A stretch of DNA of 40,079 nt. Origin: Bacteroidales bacterium. Lineage in GTDB: Bacteria > Bacteroidota > Bacteroidia > Bacteroidales > UBA932. This document shows positions 22,373-32,972 of this stretch, one piece after another (the first letter of the stretch is position 1; each line of letters starts with the position of its first letter). Under the pieces are notes generated by a model. It saw only the letters and a program-made list of their open reading frames with translations. It had not been told where the DNA came from and made no database searches. The stretch spans positions 1 through 40,079 of the forward strand of contig JAFRQH010000023.1 in NCBI GenBank assembly GCA_017428725.1. Direction: 5' to 3'. The position numbers were made by a program, and so were the translations under genes.

Positions 22373-24913
22373 ATGGATAGTGAGGCAAAGAATCCTGAAG
22401 AAATTCAGGAGGAAGTGACAGGGATTATCGAACCGGTCGAGATCGACCACGAGATGCGCACGGCCTACATCGACTATTCGATGTCCGTGATCGTGTCCCG
22501 CGCCCTCCCGGATGCCCGGGACGGGCTCAAACCCGTGCAGCGCAGGGTTCTTTTCGGAATGGATGGCCTGGGGCTCAGCTACGGCGGCCAGACCAAGAAA
22601 TCCGCCCGTATAGTCGGTGAGGTGCTGGGTAAGTTCCACCCGCACGGTGATTCCAGCGTCTATGACGCGATGGCGCGCCTGGCGCAGCCCTGGAACCAGC
22701 GTTATCCGCTGGTTTACGGCCAGGGCAACTTCGGCTCGATGGACGGCGACCCCGTCGCCGCGATGCGATACACGGAGGCCAAGCTCGAGAAGATGACGGA
22801 GGACGTCCTCGCCGACCTCGACAAGGACACCGTCGACATGACGCTCAACTTCGACGACTCCCTCCAGGAGCCGACGGTCCTCCCCACCAAGCTCCCGCTC
22901 CTGCTGCTCAACGGCTCCGCCGGCATCGCCGTCGGCATGGCCACCAACATGGCTCCGCACAACCTCGGGGAGGTCTGCGACGCGATATGCGCCTACATCG
23001 ACAACCCCGACATCACCACGGAGGGGCTGATGGAGTACATCCAGGGTCCCGACTTCCCGACCGGCGGCATCATCATGGGCCGCCAGGGCATCATCGACGC
23101 ATACAACACCGGCCGCGGCCGCGTGGTGATCCGCGCCAAGACCGAGATCGAGGAGGGGGACAACGGCCGCGAGACCATCGTGGTGACCGAAGTCCCGTAT
23201 ATGGTCAACAAGGCCGACATGCTCTCCCGCATCAGCGAGATGGTGCACGAGAAGAAGATCGAGGGCATCGCCGACATCCGCGAGCTGACCAGCCGCGAGG
23301 GCATCCGCATCGAGTTTCTCGTCAAGCGTGAGGCCAACGCCAACGTGGTGCTCAACACCCTCTTCAAGTACACGGCGCTGCAGAGCAGCTTCTCGATCAA
23401 CAACGTGGCCCTGGTGGGCGGGCGTCCCCGCACGATGACCCTCAAGGACATGCTTGCGACCTTCGTGGATTTCCGCCACGGGGTGGTGGTCCGCCGTACC
23501 AAGTTCGAGCTGGACAAGGCGCTCAAGCGTGCCCACATCCTCGAGGGCCTGCTCAAGGCCATCGACGTCATCGACGAGATCATCGCCATCATCCGTGCCT
23601 CGCGCAGCGTGGACGACGCCAAGGCCACGCTCATGGCCACCTTCGGTTTCGACGACATCCAGGCGAGCGCCATCGTGGAGATGCGCCTGCGTCAGCTGAC
23701 CGGCCTCGAGAAAGCCCGCCTGCAGGCGGAATACGACGAGCTGGAGCGCTTCATCGCCCGCTGCCGCGAGATCCTCGCGAGCGACTTCGAGCAGCTGGCC
23801 ATCGTCAAGCGCGAGACCGAGGAGCTCAAGGCCCGCTACGGCGATCCCCGCCGCACGGAGATCACCCTCTCCGAGGACGAGTTCAACCCGGAGGACTTCT
23901 ATGCTGACGAAGACGTGGTCATCACGATCTCGCACCTGGGATACATCAAGCGCACCGCCCTCACGGAGTTCCGTACGCAGGCCCGCGGCGGCGTGGGCAA
24001 GAAGGCCAGCGCCACGCGCGACGAAGATTTCATCGAGCACATCTACGTGGCCAACATGCACTCCACGATGCTCTTCTTCACCGACAAGGGGATGTGCTAC
24101 CGCCTCAAGGTCTACGAACTGCCCGAGGGGACCCGCACCTCCAAGGGCCGTGCCGTGCAGAACCTGCTCTCGATCGATCCCGAAGACCGCATCCGGACCT
24201 ACCTCAACGCCCGCTCGATCGAGGATCCCGAGTATACCGACAACCATTTCGTGACCCTGATCACCAAGCGCGGCATCATCAAGAAGACCAACCTGACGGA
24301 GTATTCCAACCGCCGCAGCCGCAACAAGGGTATCATCGCCATCAACATCCGCGAGGGCGACGAACTGCTCGACGCGCTGCTCACCGACGGCACCCATGAG
24401 ATCATGATCGCTGCGCGCGGAGGCCGCTGCTGCCGCTTCAACGAGGCGGAGGTCCGGGCCCTCGGACGCAATTCCTCGGGCGTGCGCGGCATCAGCATCG
24501 AGGATGACGACGAGGTGATCGGCGCCAATTCCTGCAACCCGCAGGCGGAGGATGCCGACGCCCATACCATCCTGGTAGTCAGCGAGAACGGCTATGGAAA
24601 GCGCTCCGATCCGCAGGCCTACCGCCTGACCTCCCGCGGGGCCAAGGGCGTGAAGACCATCAACATCACCGACAAAACTGGCCCGCTTGTTGCAATAAAG
24701 AGTGTGACGGAGGACAATGACCTGATGATCATTACCAAGTCCGGCCTGACCATCAGGATGGCCGTATCCGACATCCGGGTAGCCGGCAGGGCCACCCAAG
24801 GTGTGAGACTGATCAACATCCGGGAGGGAGATGCCATCGCCGCCGTGTCACCGGTGGCCAAGGCGGAAGAAGAAGTCCCGGAGGTGGCCCAGGAGGCGGA
24901 GACAACCGCATAA
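22373..24913 (+). CDS. gyrA: DNA gyrase subunit A
   Basis: The 846-residue type IIA topoisomerase subunit introduces negative supercoils with GyrB. The breakage-reunion domain begins with [31 protein letters not shown]. The catalytic tyrosine is Tyr133 in MRYTEAKL. The region matching the quinolone-resistance segment reads [12 protein letters not shown], with Ser94 and Asp98 (equivalent to E. coli Ser83 and Asp87) of the sensitive type. The C-terminal pinwheel blades follow, with the GyrA-box-like QARGGVGKK at about residue 535 supporting GyrA rather than ParC. The tail is acidic. The start ATG is at 22373, with only A/T-rich sequence before it. Confidence 0.97.
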   Translation: MDSEAKNPEEIQEEVTGIIEPVEIDHEMRTAYIDYSMSVIVSRALPDARDGLKPVQRRVLFGMDGLGLSYGGQTKKSARIVGEVLGKFHPHGDSSVYDAMARLAQPWNQRYPLVYGQGNFGSMDGDPVAAMRYTEAKLEKMTEDVLADLDKDTVDMTLNFDDSLQEPTVLPTKLPLLLLNGSAGIAVGMATNMAPHNLGEVCDAICAYIDNPDITTEGLMEYIQGPDFPTGGIIMGRQGIIDAYNTGRGRVVIRAKTEIEEGDNGRETIVVTEVPYMVNKADMLSRISEMVHEKKIEGIADIRELTSREGIRIEFLVKREANANVVLNTLFKYTALQSSFSINNVALVGGRPRTMTLKDMLATFVDFRHGVVVRRTKFELDKALKRAHILEGLLKAIDVIDEIIAIIRASRSVDDAKATLMATFGFDDIQASAIVEMRLRQLTGLEKARLQAEYDELERFIARCREILASDFEQLAIVKRETEELKARYGDPRRTEITLSEDEFNPEDFYADEDVVITISHLGYIKRTALTEFRTQARGGVGKKASATRDEDFIEHIYVANMHSTMLFFTDKGMCYRLKVYELPEGTRTSKGRAVQNLLSIDPEDRIRTYLNARSIEDPEYTDNHFVTLITKRGIIKKTNLTEYSNRRSRNKGIIAINIREGDELLDALLTDGTHEIMIAARGGRCCRFNEAEVRALGRNSSGVRGISIEDDDEVIGANSCNPQAEDADAHTILVVSENGYGKRSDPQAYRLTSRGAKGVKTINITDKTGPLVAIKSVTEDNDLMIITKSGLTIRMAVSDIRVAGRATQGVRLINIREGDAIAAVSPVAKAEEEVPEVAQEAETTA

Positions 24914-24961
24914 TTTGAATGGTTTTTTTAAAGCATATTTTAACTATTAACGGATAACCCA

Positions 24962-26278
24962 ATGAAAAAGTTTTTTGCAATCATCGCCATCGCTGCCGCA
25001 ATGACCGCAGTGAACGCGCAGGCGCAGAACGCCAAGAGTGTCGCCGCCGCCAAGGCCGCGGTCGAGAAGGCTCAGGCCGCTGCCGAGAATGCGAAGCAGA
25101 ACACCAAGACCGCCACTTGGCTCAAGTACGGTCAGACGCTGCTCGACGCCTATAACGCCCCCGCAGGCAATGTCTGGGTCGGCATGTCCGCCCAGGAGCT
25201 CCAGGTCCTCTCCGGTGGTGAGAGGCCCCGCTCCGAGAGCCAGGCCGTGGTCGGCGGTCAGCCGATGCTCAAGCAGGAGTTCTCCAACAAGAACATCTAC
25301 TTCAACCAGGCCGGTCAGGTCGCGCTGATCGAAGTGACCCAGCCGGTGGTCGACAATGCCCTCGCCAAGGCCCTCGACGCCTACAAGAAGGCTGCGGAGC
25401 TGGATACCAAGGCCCAGAAGACCAAGGATATCAAGACCGCCATGGAGACCATCGCCACCAAGTACACGGAGGAAGCCTACAATGCCTACACGATGGGCGA
25501 CATGAAGAAGGCGTCCGCGCTCTTCGAGGAGGCCGTCAAGGCCGCCGGTACCGCCCCGCTGAGCCAGATCGACACCAACGGCATCTACAACGCCGGTTTC
25601 ACCGCCTACCAGGCTGAGGACTGGAGCCGTGCCAAGGGCCTGTTCGAGGACTGCCTCAAGTACAACTACTACGGCGAGGGTGGCGAGACCTACGCCAAAC
25701 TGGCCGACATCGCCCTCAAGCTCGGTGACAAGGATGCCGCCACCAACTACCTCAACCAGGGCCGCGCCAAGTTCCCCACCAGCCAGACCATCCTGATCGG
25801 CATGATCAACCAGTACATCGAGGCCGGCAACCACGACGAGGTCTTCGCTCTGTTCAAGGAGGCCCAGAAGAATGAGCCGAACAACGCTTCGCTCTACTAT
25901 GTCGAGGGCAACACCCGCGCCGAACTCGGCCAGATCGAAGAGGCGATCGCCTCCTACGACAAGGCCTCCCAGGTGAACCCGAACTATGAGTACGGTTACA
26001 TCGGCAAGGGCAAGCTCCTGTACGACACCGCCGTGGATATCCAGGACAAGGCCAACTCCGAGTCCGACGATGCCAAGTACAATGCGCTGATGGGCGAGTT
26101 CGAGAAGAGCCTCAAGGGCTGCATCGAGCCGTTCGAGAAGGCTTTCGAGGTCACCAAGGATCCGGGCATCAAGCGCGCCGTCGCCGAGTACCTCAAGAAC
26201 GCCTGCTTCCGCTTCCGCACCGAAGGTGCAGAGTTCCAGGCCAAGTACGATAAGTACGCTGCCGCCGCTGCCGAATAG
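24962..26278 (+). CDS. Secreted tetratricopeptide-repeat protein
   Basis: The 438-residue protein has a signal peptide (MKKFFAIIAIAAAMTAVNAQAQ) and an Ala/Lys-rich helical segment (residues 23-50). A non-repeat domain (YGQTLLDAYNAPAGNVWVGMSAQELQVLSGGERP) follows, then TPR units from about residue 150: AYNAYTMGDMKKASALFEEAVK, NAGFTAYQAEDWSRAKGLFEDCL, YVEGNTRAELGQIEEAIASYDKASQVNP. Such proteins are abundant periplasmic or outer-membrane-associated proteins of Bacteroidales, with an unproven scaffold role. Codon use is strongly biased, suggesting high expression. It is 48 bp after gyrA, with no convincing promoter box between. Confidence 0.88.
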   Translation: MKKFFAIIAIAAAMTAVNAQAQNAKSVAAAKAAVEKAQAAAENAKQNTKTATWLKYGQTLLDAYNAPAGNVWVGMSAQELQVLSGGERPRSESQAVVGGQPMLKQEFSNKNIYFNQAGQVALIEVTQPVVDNALAKALDAYKKAAELDTKAQKTKDIKTAMETIATKYTEEAYNAYTMGDMKKASALFEEAVKAAGTAPLSQIDTNGIYNAGFTAYQAEDWSRAKGLFEDCLKYNYYGEGGETYAKLADIALKLGDKDAATNYLNQGRAKFPTSQTILIGMINQYIEAGNHDEVFALFKEAQKNEPNNASLYYVEGNTRAELGQIEEAIASYDKASQVNPNYEYGYIGKGKLLYDTAVDIQDKANSESDDAKYNALMGEFEKSLKGCIEPFEKAFEVTKDPGIKRAVAEYLKNACFRFRTEGAEFQAKYDKYAAAAAE

Positions 26279-26285
26279 CAGGACG

Positions 26286-27404
26286 TCAGTCCTCGATGCC
26301 GGTCCCGTCCAGGACGCGCCGGTAGGAGGACATCATATTTTCGAAATCTGAAGGAGTGAGCCAGTCGCCTCGGCGGCCGGCCCACTCTTTTACGAACAGG
26401 GTGGCGTAGCTGTCCGGGAGCAGCATCCCCGGCAGGGTGCACCAGAGGAAGCGGAGCTCCGGCTCCAGCATCCGTTTCTGCCCGTCGACCGGGTCGTGGA
26501 CGAAGCGCAGGATGGCCATCAGGCCGATCCGGGTGTTGGTCAGGCTCATGTTGGAGACGGCATTGCCGAGGGAGTAGATGACCGGCACGCCTTGGATGTG
26601 CGTGGTGTCCTGGACTACGTGCGGGTGGGAGCCCACGATGGCGTCGACGCCCTGCCCGGCGAGCCACTTCGCCCAGCTTTGCTGGGTGGCGTCGTGGCGG
26701 AGCTGGTATTCAGTGCCCCAGTGCGGCAAAGCCACGACGAAGTCCGCGCCCTGCCCGCGCGCACGGCGGATGGCGGCTCCGACCGCCTCCCGGTCCATCC
26801 GGTTGACCGCCGGCCAGGTCTCGCTGGAGCCGTAATTCGTGCCGTAAGTGAAATTGACCAGGGCGATGCGTATGCCGTGCAGGAAGAGCGTGAGCGGGTA
26901 GGTCTCCTCGAGTTCGCGCGCATCCCGTCCCGCGCCGGTCTGCCGGACGCCGAGCGAGTCGCGGATGCGGCCGTAGACATCCAGGGTCCGCTGCAGTCCG
27001 GCCGGACCCCGGTCCAGGACGTGGTTGTTGGCCGTGAGGAAGACGTCGATGCCGCAGTCTTCCGCGGCATACCACGCATAGTAGTCGGGCGTGGAGAAGG
27101 CGGGGTAACCGGCATACGGCTTTCCGCCGAGCGGGAACTCCATGTTCGCCACCGCAAAGTCCGCCTCCCGCAGGGCGCCGCTGATGCGTGCCAGGAAGGG
27201 GTGGTGGTCGTACTCAAGCTGCCGCGCGTGCATCATCACGTCGCCGATGACGGCGACGGTGACGGTGTCCGGACCGCTCGGAATGCTTTTTGGGAACGGG
27301 ATTTGATACTGCTTGGAGAAGTATGGATACCGGGTCGGCTGGGCTCCCAGGCTTATGGCTGCAAGAAGCGGGAGCAGAACGGATATGAGTCGTGTCGGTT
27401 TCAT
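26286..27404 (-). CDS. CapA/PgsA-type metallophosphatase family protein (secreted)
   Basis: The 372-residue protein begins with a signal peptide (MKPTRLISVLLPLLAAISLGAQ). The calcineurin-like CapA (PGA_cap) fold motifs are present: VTVAVIGDVMMHARQL (about residues 48-63), NMEFPLGG, FLTANNHVLDRG (about 120-131), ALVNFTYGTN, DFVVALPHWGTEYQ and VDAIVGSHPHVVQDT (about 260-275). CapA-type proteins work in polyglutamate or capsule assembly in some bacteria, but in Bacteroidota their role is mostly unknown. The ATG at 27404 lies 9 nt after a -7 box. It is divergent from the SPOR lipoprotein gene. Confidence 0.9.
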   Translation of the reverse strand: MKPTRLISVLLPLLAAISLGAQPTRYPYFSKQYQIPFPKSIPSGPDTVTVAVIGDVMMHARQLEYDHHPFLARISGALREADFAVANMEFPLGGKPYAGYPAFSTPDYYAWYAAEDCGIDVFLTANNHVLDRGPAGLQRTLDVYGRIRDSLGVRQTGAGRDARELEETYPLTLFLHGIRIALVNFTYGTNYGSSETWPAVNRMDREAVGAAIRRARGQGADFVVALPHWGTEYQLRHDATQQSWAKWLAGQGVDAIVGSHPHVVQDTTHIQGVPVIYSLGNAVSNMSLTNTRIGLMAILRFVHDPVDGQKRMLEPELRFLWCTLPGMLLPDSYATLFVKEWAGRRGDWLTPSDFENMMSSYRRVLDGTGIED

Positions 27405-27407
27405 AGG

Positions 27408-27439
27408 ATTGTACAAATATAAGACTTTTTGTAAATTTG
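27408..27439 (+). promoter_or_regulatory. Promoter of the SPOR lipoprotein-M28 operon
   Basis: ATTG (27408-27411) and TAAATTTG (27432-27439) are separated by 20 bp. The -7 box ends only 5 nt before the ATG at 27445, implying a leaderless or near-leaderless mRNA. Confidence 0.7.
27414..27421 (-). promoter_or_regulatory. -7 element of the capA-like gene
   Basis: TATATTTG on the minus strand, 9 nt before the ATG at 27404. It lies inside the spacer of the opposite promoter (27408-27439), so the two promoters overlap physically. Confidence 0.5.
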
Positions 27440-27444
27440 CCGGA

Positions 27445-27966
27445 ATGAAAAAATGCCTGATGATTTCTGCGCTGGCCCTGTCGGTCTGCCTGCTGGGAGG
27501 ATGTGATTTCTTCCGCCAGCTGGCCGGCCGTCCCACGTCCCGCGACATCGCCGCCAAGCGCGAGCGGATCGAGCGGGAGGCCGAGGCCCATCAGCGGCGG
27601 CTCGACTCCCTGAAAGCCGTCCAGAAGCAGATTTCCGATTCGCTTGCGACCCTCGATTCGCTCCGGGAGTCCAAGGAATCCATCATCTCCACTAGACAAC
27701 TGGCCACCCGCGGGAGCTATCAGCCTGAGTATCAGTATTATGTGATGATCGGCGCGTTCAGTAGTACCGCCAACGCCGCCAAGCAGGCCGCCAAGGCCGA
27801 AGCGGCCGGTTATCCCGCCACGACCATCCCCTTCAGGAACGGTTTCTTCGCCGTGGGTATCTGTCCCTCCAACAGCCTGACTGAAGTTTACGCCTCCCTG
27901 CGGAAGCTCCGCAAGGAGCGCTTCTGCCCCAAGGATGCCTGGATTCTCAACAACGAGCGCTTATGA
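27445..27966 (+). CDS. SPOR-domain lipoprotein with coiled coil
   Basis: The 173-residue protein has a lipoprotein signal (MKKCLMISALALSVCLLGGC, Cys20). A charged coiled-coil segment spans about residues 35-85 (SRDIAAKRERIEREAEAHQRRLDSLKAVQKQISDSL). A C-terminal SPOR domain lies at about 98-165 (YYVMIGAFSSTANAAKQAAKAEAAGYPATTI, then NGFFAVGICPSNSLTEVYASLRKLR). SPOR domains bind denuded peptidoglycan at the division site, so a cell-wall-linked location is expected. It overlaps the M28-TonB_C gene by 4 bp (ATGA) and is likely its functional partner. Confidence 0.85.
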   Translation: MKKCLMISALALSVCLLGGCDFFRQLAGRPTSRDIAAKRERIEREAEAHQRRLDSLKAVQKQISDSLATLDSLRESKESIISTRQLATRGSYQPEYQYYVMIGAFSSTANAAKQAAKAEAAGYPATTIPFRNGFFAVGICPSNSLTEVYASLRKLRKERFCPKDAWILNNERL

Positions 27967-29297
27967 GAGAGAAGTGGATCCTGACCCTTGGTCTGCTGCT
28001 GGCCGTCGCCACCGTGGCTTCGGCCCAGTTCCGCGACTCCTACCGCTCGCTGGATGACAGCGAGGCCGTGGCGGCGATGAAGGAGCACGTCTCCTTCTTG
28101 TCTTCCGCTGCGCTCGAAGGCCGCAAGGCCGGCTCCGAAGGCGAACGCGAGGCGGCCGCCTACGTCACGGACGTCCTTGCTTCGTATGGCCTGGACGTGA
28201 TCAGCGGCGCCGACGGCGAGCTGTTCGGGATGAAACAGGCCGCCGGAGACACGCTGACTTCCCGCAACGTGCTGGCGTACATCCCCGGATACGACGCCTC
28301 CCTGCGCGACCATTACATCGTCATCGGCGCGCGCCTGGACAACCTCGGCACGATGCCGCTGACCGTGGACGGCGAGCGCCGCGAGAAGATTTTCTACGGC
28401 GCCAACGGCAATGCCTCCGGCCTGGCCATCCTGATGGAGCTGGCCCGGATGCTGTCCGCCCACAGCGTGCTGCTGAAGCGCTCCGTGGTCATCGCCGCCT
28501 TCGGCTCGTCGCTGGAGACGGGGGCCGGCGCCTGGTATTTCCTCAACCGCTCCTTCGCCGCCGCCGACAGGATCGACGCGATGATCGACCTCGACATGCT
28601 GGGCACGGGCTCCAACGGCTTCTATGCCTACACGGGCTCCAACCCCGACCTGAACCGTCTCCTGGAGACGGTCAACGCCACGCTCCAGCCCGTCCGGCCC
28701 CAGACGGTGGCGCGCGAGCCGGTCGCCTCCGACCACCGCATCTTCTACGACAAGGAGATCCCCGCCGTGCTGTTCACGACCGGGATGTACCCCGAATACA
28801 ACTCCGACCGCGACACCGCCTCCATCCTCGAGTACGACGGGATGGAGCGTGAGCTGGAATACCTTTATAATTTCAGCCTGGCGCTGGTGAACGGGCGCAA
28901 GCCGGCGTTCCGCAAAGAAGACGACGCTTCCCGTCCCGGCTTCCTGACCCCTGACGTCATCTCCTTCTACGACTGCGATGTCCGCCCGACGTTCTTCCGC
29001 TCCAGCGACCCGGCCGAGTTCCTGAAGCGCTGGGTCTACGTGTACCTGCGCTATCCGCAGAGTGCGGTGGACGAGGGCGTCCAGGGCCGTGTGCTCGTGG
29101 ACTTCGTCATCAACGAGAAGGGCAAGGTGACGGACGTCAAGGTGGCCCGTGGGGTGGATCCCCGGCTGGACGCGGAGGCCGTGCGCGTGATCAGCGCATC
29201 GCCGGACTGGAAACCGGGCATCCTGCACGGCAAGAAGGTCAAGGCGGCGATCTCGCTGTACGTGGAGTTCCGGCTCGAGAAGAGAAAAAAGAGATAG
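27963..29297 (+). CDS. M28 peptidase-like domain fused to a TonB C-terminal domain, zinc site degenerate
   Basis: The 444-residue protein has a signal peptide (1-21) and an M28-like domain at about 30-320 ([34 protein letters not shown]). A TonB_C domain follows at about 355-440 ([56 protein letters not shown]). The usual M28 ligand motifs are altered: HYDHLG is RLDNLG, ADDNASG is ANGNASG, EE in the general-base motif is LE, and the last ligand His of YHxxxDT is Asn (YNSDRDT). Only the Asp of DLDMLG and one Glu remain, so hydrolysis is unlikely. It may bind peptide or peptidoglycan. Confidence 0.83.
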   Translation: MREKWILTLGLLLAVATVASAQFRDSYRSLDDSEAVAAMKEHVSFLSSAALEGRKAGSEGEREAAAYVTDVLASYGLDVISGADGELFGMKQAAGDTLTSRNVLAYIPGYDASLRDHYIVIGARLDNLGTMPLTVDGERREKIFYGANGNASGLAILMELARMLSAHSVLLKRSVVIAAFGSSLETGAGAWYFLNRSFAAADRIDAMIDLDMLGTGSNGFYAYTGSNPDLNRLLETVNATLQPVRPQTVAREPVASDHRIFYDKEIPAVLFTTGMYPEYNSDRDTASILEYDGMERELEYLYNFSLALVNGRKPAFRKEDDASRPGFLTPDVISFYDCDVRPTFFRSSDPAEFLKRWVYVYLRYPQSAVDEGVQGRVLVDFVINEKGKVTDVKVARGVDPRLDAEAVRVISASPDWKPGILHGKKVKAAISLYVEFRLEKRKKR

Positions 29298-29307
29298 AGA
29301 CACATAT

Positions 29308-32043
29308 ATGGATTACGATTTCAGATCGATTGAGAGCAAGTGGCAGGCCTGGTGGGCCGCGAACAAGACATTCAAGGTGACCGAGGATGCCTCCAAACCC
29401 AAATTTTACGTATTGGATATGTTTCCGTACCCGTCCGGTGCCGGACTGCACGTGGGGCATCCGCTGGGCTACATCGCCAGTGATATTTTCTCGCGCTACA
29501 AGCGCCTCAGGGGCTTCAATGTCCTGCACCCGATGGGTTACGACGCCTTCGGCCTCCCCGCCGAGCAGTACGCCATCCAGACGGGCCAGCACCCGGAGGT
29601 GACCACGGAGCGCAACATCGCCCGCTACCGCGAGCAGCTGGACCGCATCGGTTTCTCCTATGACTGGGACCGGGAAGTCCGCACCTGCGACCCCGGCTTC
29701 TACAAGTGGACGCAGTGGGCCTTCCTGAAGATGTTCGACAGCTGGTACGATCCGGACCTGGACAAGGCCCGCCCGATCGCGGAGCTGGTCACGAAACTGG
29801 AGACCACCGGCTATGACGACGTCACGCCGGAGCAGTGGCACGCCGCATCCGAAAAGGAGAAATCCGACATCCTGATGCGCTACCGCATCGCCTACCAGGG
29901 AGAGACCTCCGTGAACTGGTGCGAGGGGCTCGGGACCGTGCTGGCCAACGATGAGGTCAAGGACGGGCTGAGCGTGCGCGGCGGTTTCCCCGTGGAGCAG
30001 AAGAAGATGACCCAGTGGCAGCTGCGCGTGTCCGCCTACGCCGGCCGCCTGCTTGACTCGCTCGACAGGCTGGACTGGACCGACTCCCTCAAGGAGATGC
30101 AGCGCAACTGGATCGGCCGTTCCGAAGGGACGGAGATGGTATTCAATACCATTTGTGACGGGCGCGAGATGCCCATCACGATCTTCACCACCCGCGTCGA
30201 CACCATCTACGGCGTGACGTTCATGGTGCTCGCGCCCGAGAGCGAGCTCGTGGAGCAGCTGACCACCGCCGACCGCAAGGCCGAGGTGGAAGAGTATCTC
30301 AAGTATGTCCGCAAGAAAACCGAGCGTGAGCGCATCGCCGAGACCAAGACGGTCACGGGCGTGTTCTCCGGCTCCTACGGCATCAATCCCGTGACGGGGG
30401 AGAAGGTCCCGATCTGGATCTCTGAGTACGTCCTCGCCGGGTACGGCACGGGCGCCATCATGGCCGTGCCGGCCCACGACAGCCGCGACTACGTCTTCGC
30501 GAAGAAGTTCGGCCTGCCGATCGTCCCGATCATCGCCGGCTGCGACGTCTCCGAGGAGAGCTTCGACGCCAAGGACGGCATCCTGTGCAATTCCGGCTTC
30601 CTCGACGGGATGAGCGTCAAGCAGGCCATCGAGGCCGCCAAGGACTATGTCGAGGCGCACGGCCTGGGCCGCCGCAAGACCAACTACCGCCTGCGGGACG
30701 CCATCTTCTCCCGCCAGCGCTACTGGGGCGAGCCGTTCCCGGTGTACTACAAGGACGGCATCCCGACCCCGCTCCCGCTCTCCGCGCTCCCGCTCCGCCT
30801 GCCGGAGATCGACTCCTTCAAGCCGTCCACGGACGGCGAACCGCCCCTGGCGCGCGCCAAGGACTGGACCTGGCAGGGGTATCCGCTCGAGAAGAGCACG
30901 ATGCCCGGATTCGCCGGCTCCAGCGCCTATTACCTGCGCTATATGGACCCGCACAACGATTCCGCACTGGTCAGCCCCGAGGCGGATGCCTACTGGCGCA
31001 ACGTCGACCTCTACATCGGCGGCACCGAGCACGCCACCGGCCACCTGATCTATTCCCGTTTCTGGAACAAGTTCCTCTACGACCTGGGCTATGTCTGCGA
31101 GGACGAGCCGTTCCGCAAACTCATCAACCAGGGGATGATCCAGGGCCGCTCCAGCTTCGTCTACCGCGTGGTCGGGACCAATACTTTCGTCTCCCTGGGT
31201 CTCAAGGACCAGTACGAGACCACGGAGATCCACGTGGACATCAGCCTGGTGCGGGGCGACCGCCTGGACCTGGAGGCGTTCCGCCGCTGGCGTCCCGACT
31301 TCGCCGACGCCGAGTTCATCCTCGAGGACGGCGAGTACATCTGCGGGTGGGCCGTGGAGAAGATGAGCAAGTCGATGTACAATGTCGTCAATCCCGACGA
31401 CATCTGCGATACCTACGGTGCGGATACCCTCCGTCTCTATGAGATGTTCCTCGGCCCGCTCGAGCAGAGCAAGCCCTGGGACACCAAGGGCATCGACGGC
31501 GTGGCCCGTTTCCTCAAGAAGTTCTGGCGTCTGTACACCGACCGCGAAGGCCTCGCCATCACGGACGGGAAGGCCACGCCGGCCGAGCTCAAGGCGCTTC
31601 ACAAGCTGATCGCCAAGGAGCAGGAGGACATCGAGCATTTCTCGTTCAACACGACCATCAGTGCGTTTATGATCGCCGTGGGCGAGCTCTCCGGCCTGGA
31701 CTGCCACAAACGGGAGATCCTCGAGCCGCTCTGCGTGCTGCTCTCGCCGTTCGCGCCGCACATCTCCGAGGAGCTCTGGCACCTGCTCGGCCACGAAGGC
31801 AGCGTCTGCGATGCCGCCTTCCCGGAGTACGTGGCAGCATATACCGTTGAGGACAGCGTGACCTATCCGGTGCAGTTCAACGGCAAGATGCGCTTCACGG
31901 TGGACCTGCCGAAGAGCGCCTCGCCGGCCGAAGTCGAGGCTGCGGTCCGTGCGATGGAGCAGACGGCCCGCTGGGTGGGTGACAAACAGATCGCCAAGGT
32001 CGTGGTCGTGTCCGGACGTATCATCAATATCGTTGTGAAATGA
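29308..32043 (+). CDS. leuS: Leucyl-tRNA synthetase
   Basis: The 911-residue class I synthetase charges tRNA-Leu. The HIGH motif appears as HVGH (residues 48-51) in [21 protein letters not shown]. The CP1 editing domain lies at about 225-425, with [18 protein letters not shown] and [23 protein letters not shown] is at about 685-689 ([32 protein letters not shown]). The anticodon-binding domain and the C-terminal tRNA-contact domain follow. The protein is about 50 residues longer than E. coli LeuS, as is common in Bacteroidota. The first YitT gene overlaps its stop by 4 bp. Confidence 0.97.
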   Translation: MDYDFRSIESKWQAWWAANKTFKVTEDASKPKFYVLDMFPYPSGAGLHVGHPLGYIASDIFSRYKRLRGFNVLHPMGYDAFGLPAEQYAIQTGQHPEVTTERNIARYREQLDRIGFSYDWDREVRTCDPGFYKWTQWAFLKMFDSWYDPDLDKARPIAELVTKLETTGYDDVTPEQWHAASEKEKSDILMRYRIAYQGETSVNWCEGLGTVLANDEVKDGLSVRGGFPVEQKKMTQWQLRVSAYAGRLLDSLDRLDWTDSLKEMQRNWIGRSEGTEMVFNTICDGREMPITIFTTRVDTIYGVTFMVLAPESELVEQLTTADRKAEVEEYLKYVRKKTERERIAETKTVTGVFSGSYGINPVTGEKVPIWISEYVLAGYGTGAIMAVPAHDSRDYVFAKKFGLPIVPIIAGCDVSEESFDAKDGILCNSGFLDGMSVKQAIEAAKDYVEAHGLGRRKTNYRLRDAIFSRQRYWGEPFPVYYKDGIPTPLPLSALPLRLPEIDSFKPSTDGEPPLARAKDWTWQGYPLEKSTMPGFAGSSAYYLRYMDPHNDSALVSPEADAYWRNVDLYIGGTEHATGHLIYSRFWNKFLYDLGYVCEDEPFRKLINQGMIQGRSSFVYRVVGTNTFVSLGLKDQYETTEIHVDISLVRGDRLDLEAFRRWRPDFADAEFILEDGEYICGWAVEKMSKSMYNVVNPDDICDTYGADTLRLYEMFLGPLEQSKPWDTKGIDGVARFLKKFWRLYTDREGLAITDGKATPAELKALHKLIAKEQEDIEHFSFNTTISAFMIAVGELSGLDCHKREILEPLCVLLSPFAPHISEELWHLLGHEGSVCDAAFPEYVAAYTVEDSVTYPVQFNGKMRFTVDLPKSASPAEVEAAVRAMEQTARWVGDKQIAKVVVVSGRIINIVVK

Positions 32044-32972
32044 CCCGCCACGATCGTTTGCGTACCGTCTGGGAGTACCTCATCCTGACCCTTGCGTGCT
32101 TCATCTTCGCGATGGCGTGGGAGTGCTTCATGATCCCGAACGGGATGTCCGCGGGCGGGATGATGGGTCTTTGTACCGTCATCCAATACGCCACCGGCGG
32201 CCTCCTCCCGGCGCAGTATTCCTACATTGCCATCAACGGCATCCTGATCATCGTGGCCGTGATCGCGATGGGCATCGGATTCGGCTTCAAGACGATCTGG
32301 TGCATCCTGGTCTCGACGCTCGCGATGGATCTCCTGGGCCGCCTCCACGCCCTTCACGCCGTGCCCGGTGAGTTCTTCTTCATGGAGGAACGGGTGTTGA
32401 TCCCGATCATCGCCGGCGTGCTGGAGGCCGTGGGCCTGGGTCTTGTGCTGCGCTACGGCGGCAGTACGGGCGGTACCGACATCATCGCCCTGATGGTCAA
32501 CAAGTACTGGCCCGTCTCGCTCAGCACGGTCTTCCTGCTGTCCGACGTGGCGATCTGCGCCCTGCTGCTGTTCCTGCCGGACAAGAACTTCTCCGATATG
32601 TGCTACGGTATGGAGGAAGTGGTCATCTTCTCGCTCGTGGTCGACATCGTGGTGGGCGGCAAGCGGACCTCCTACCAGCTGATGGTCTTTTCCGAGAAGT
32701 ACGACCAGATCGCCGACCACATCATCTCCAACATGGACCGCGGCGTGACCGTCCTCAAGGCGCAGGGCTGGTTCACCAAGCAGGACAAGAACGTCCTGTG
32801 GATCCTGATCAACCAGCGTCAGCTGTCCGAACTCTCGCGCGTCATCAAGGACCTGGATCCGCGGGCCTTCATGTCCATCTCCCCGACCCACAACGTGTAT
32901 GGGGAAGGTTTCGAGGAGATCAAGACCGGCGTCCACCTCAAAAAGAAAAAGAAAGACAATGCCACTGCTTAA
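32040..32972 (+). CDS. YitT family membrane protein (DUF161 + DUF2179), first copy
   Basis: The 310-residue protein has five to six membrane helices in the first 205 residues, with [18 protein letters not shown] and [30 protein letters not shown] cytoplasmic DUF2179 domain follows (about 215-300, [60 protein letters not shown]). Function is not established. The start overlaps the leuS stop (ATGA), and a Lys-rich tail overlaps the next gene by 14 bp. Confidence 0.92.
   Translation: MTRHDRLRTVWEYLILTLACFIFAMAWECFMIPNGMSAGGMMGLCTVIQYATGGLLPAQYSYIAINGILIIVAVIAMGIGFGFKTIWCILVSTLAMDLLGRLHALHAVPGEFFFMEERVLIPIIAGVLEAVGLGLVLRYGGSTGGTDIIALMVNKYWPVSLSTVFLLSDVAICALLLFLPDKNFSDMCYGMEEVVIFSLVVDIVVGGKRTSYQLMVFSEKYDQIADHIISNMDRGVTVLKAQGWFTKQDKNVLWILINQRQLSELSRVIKDLDPRAFMSISPTHNVYGEGFEEIKTGVHLKKKKKDNATA

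Noticed and set aside
22352..24799. 815-codon open frame antisense to gyrA
   Set aside because: Shadow of gyrA codon bias: composition is skewed to Val/Asp/Leu/His/Gly and there are no recognisable domains. The sense strand is unambiguous GyrA.
29239..31794. 851-codon open frame antisense to leuS
   Set aside because: Same antisense-shadow effect; leuS has all class I synthetase motifs.
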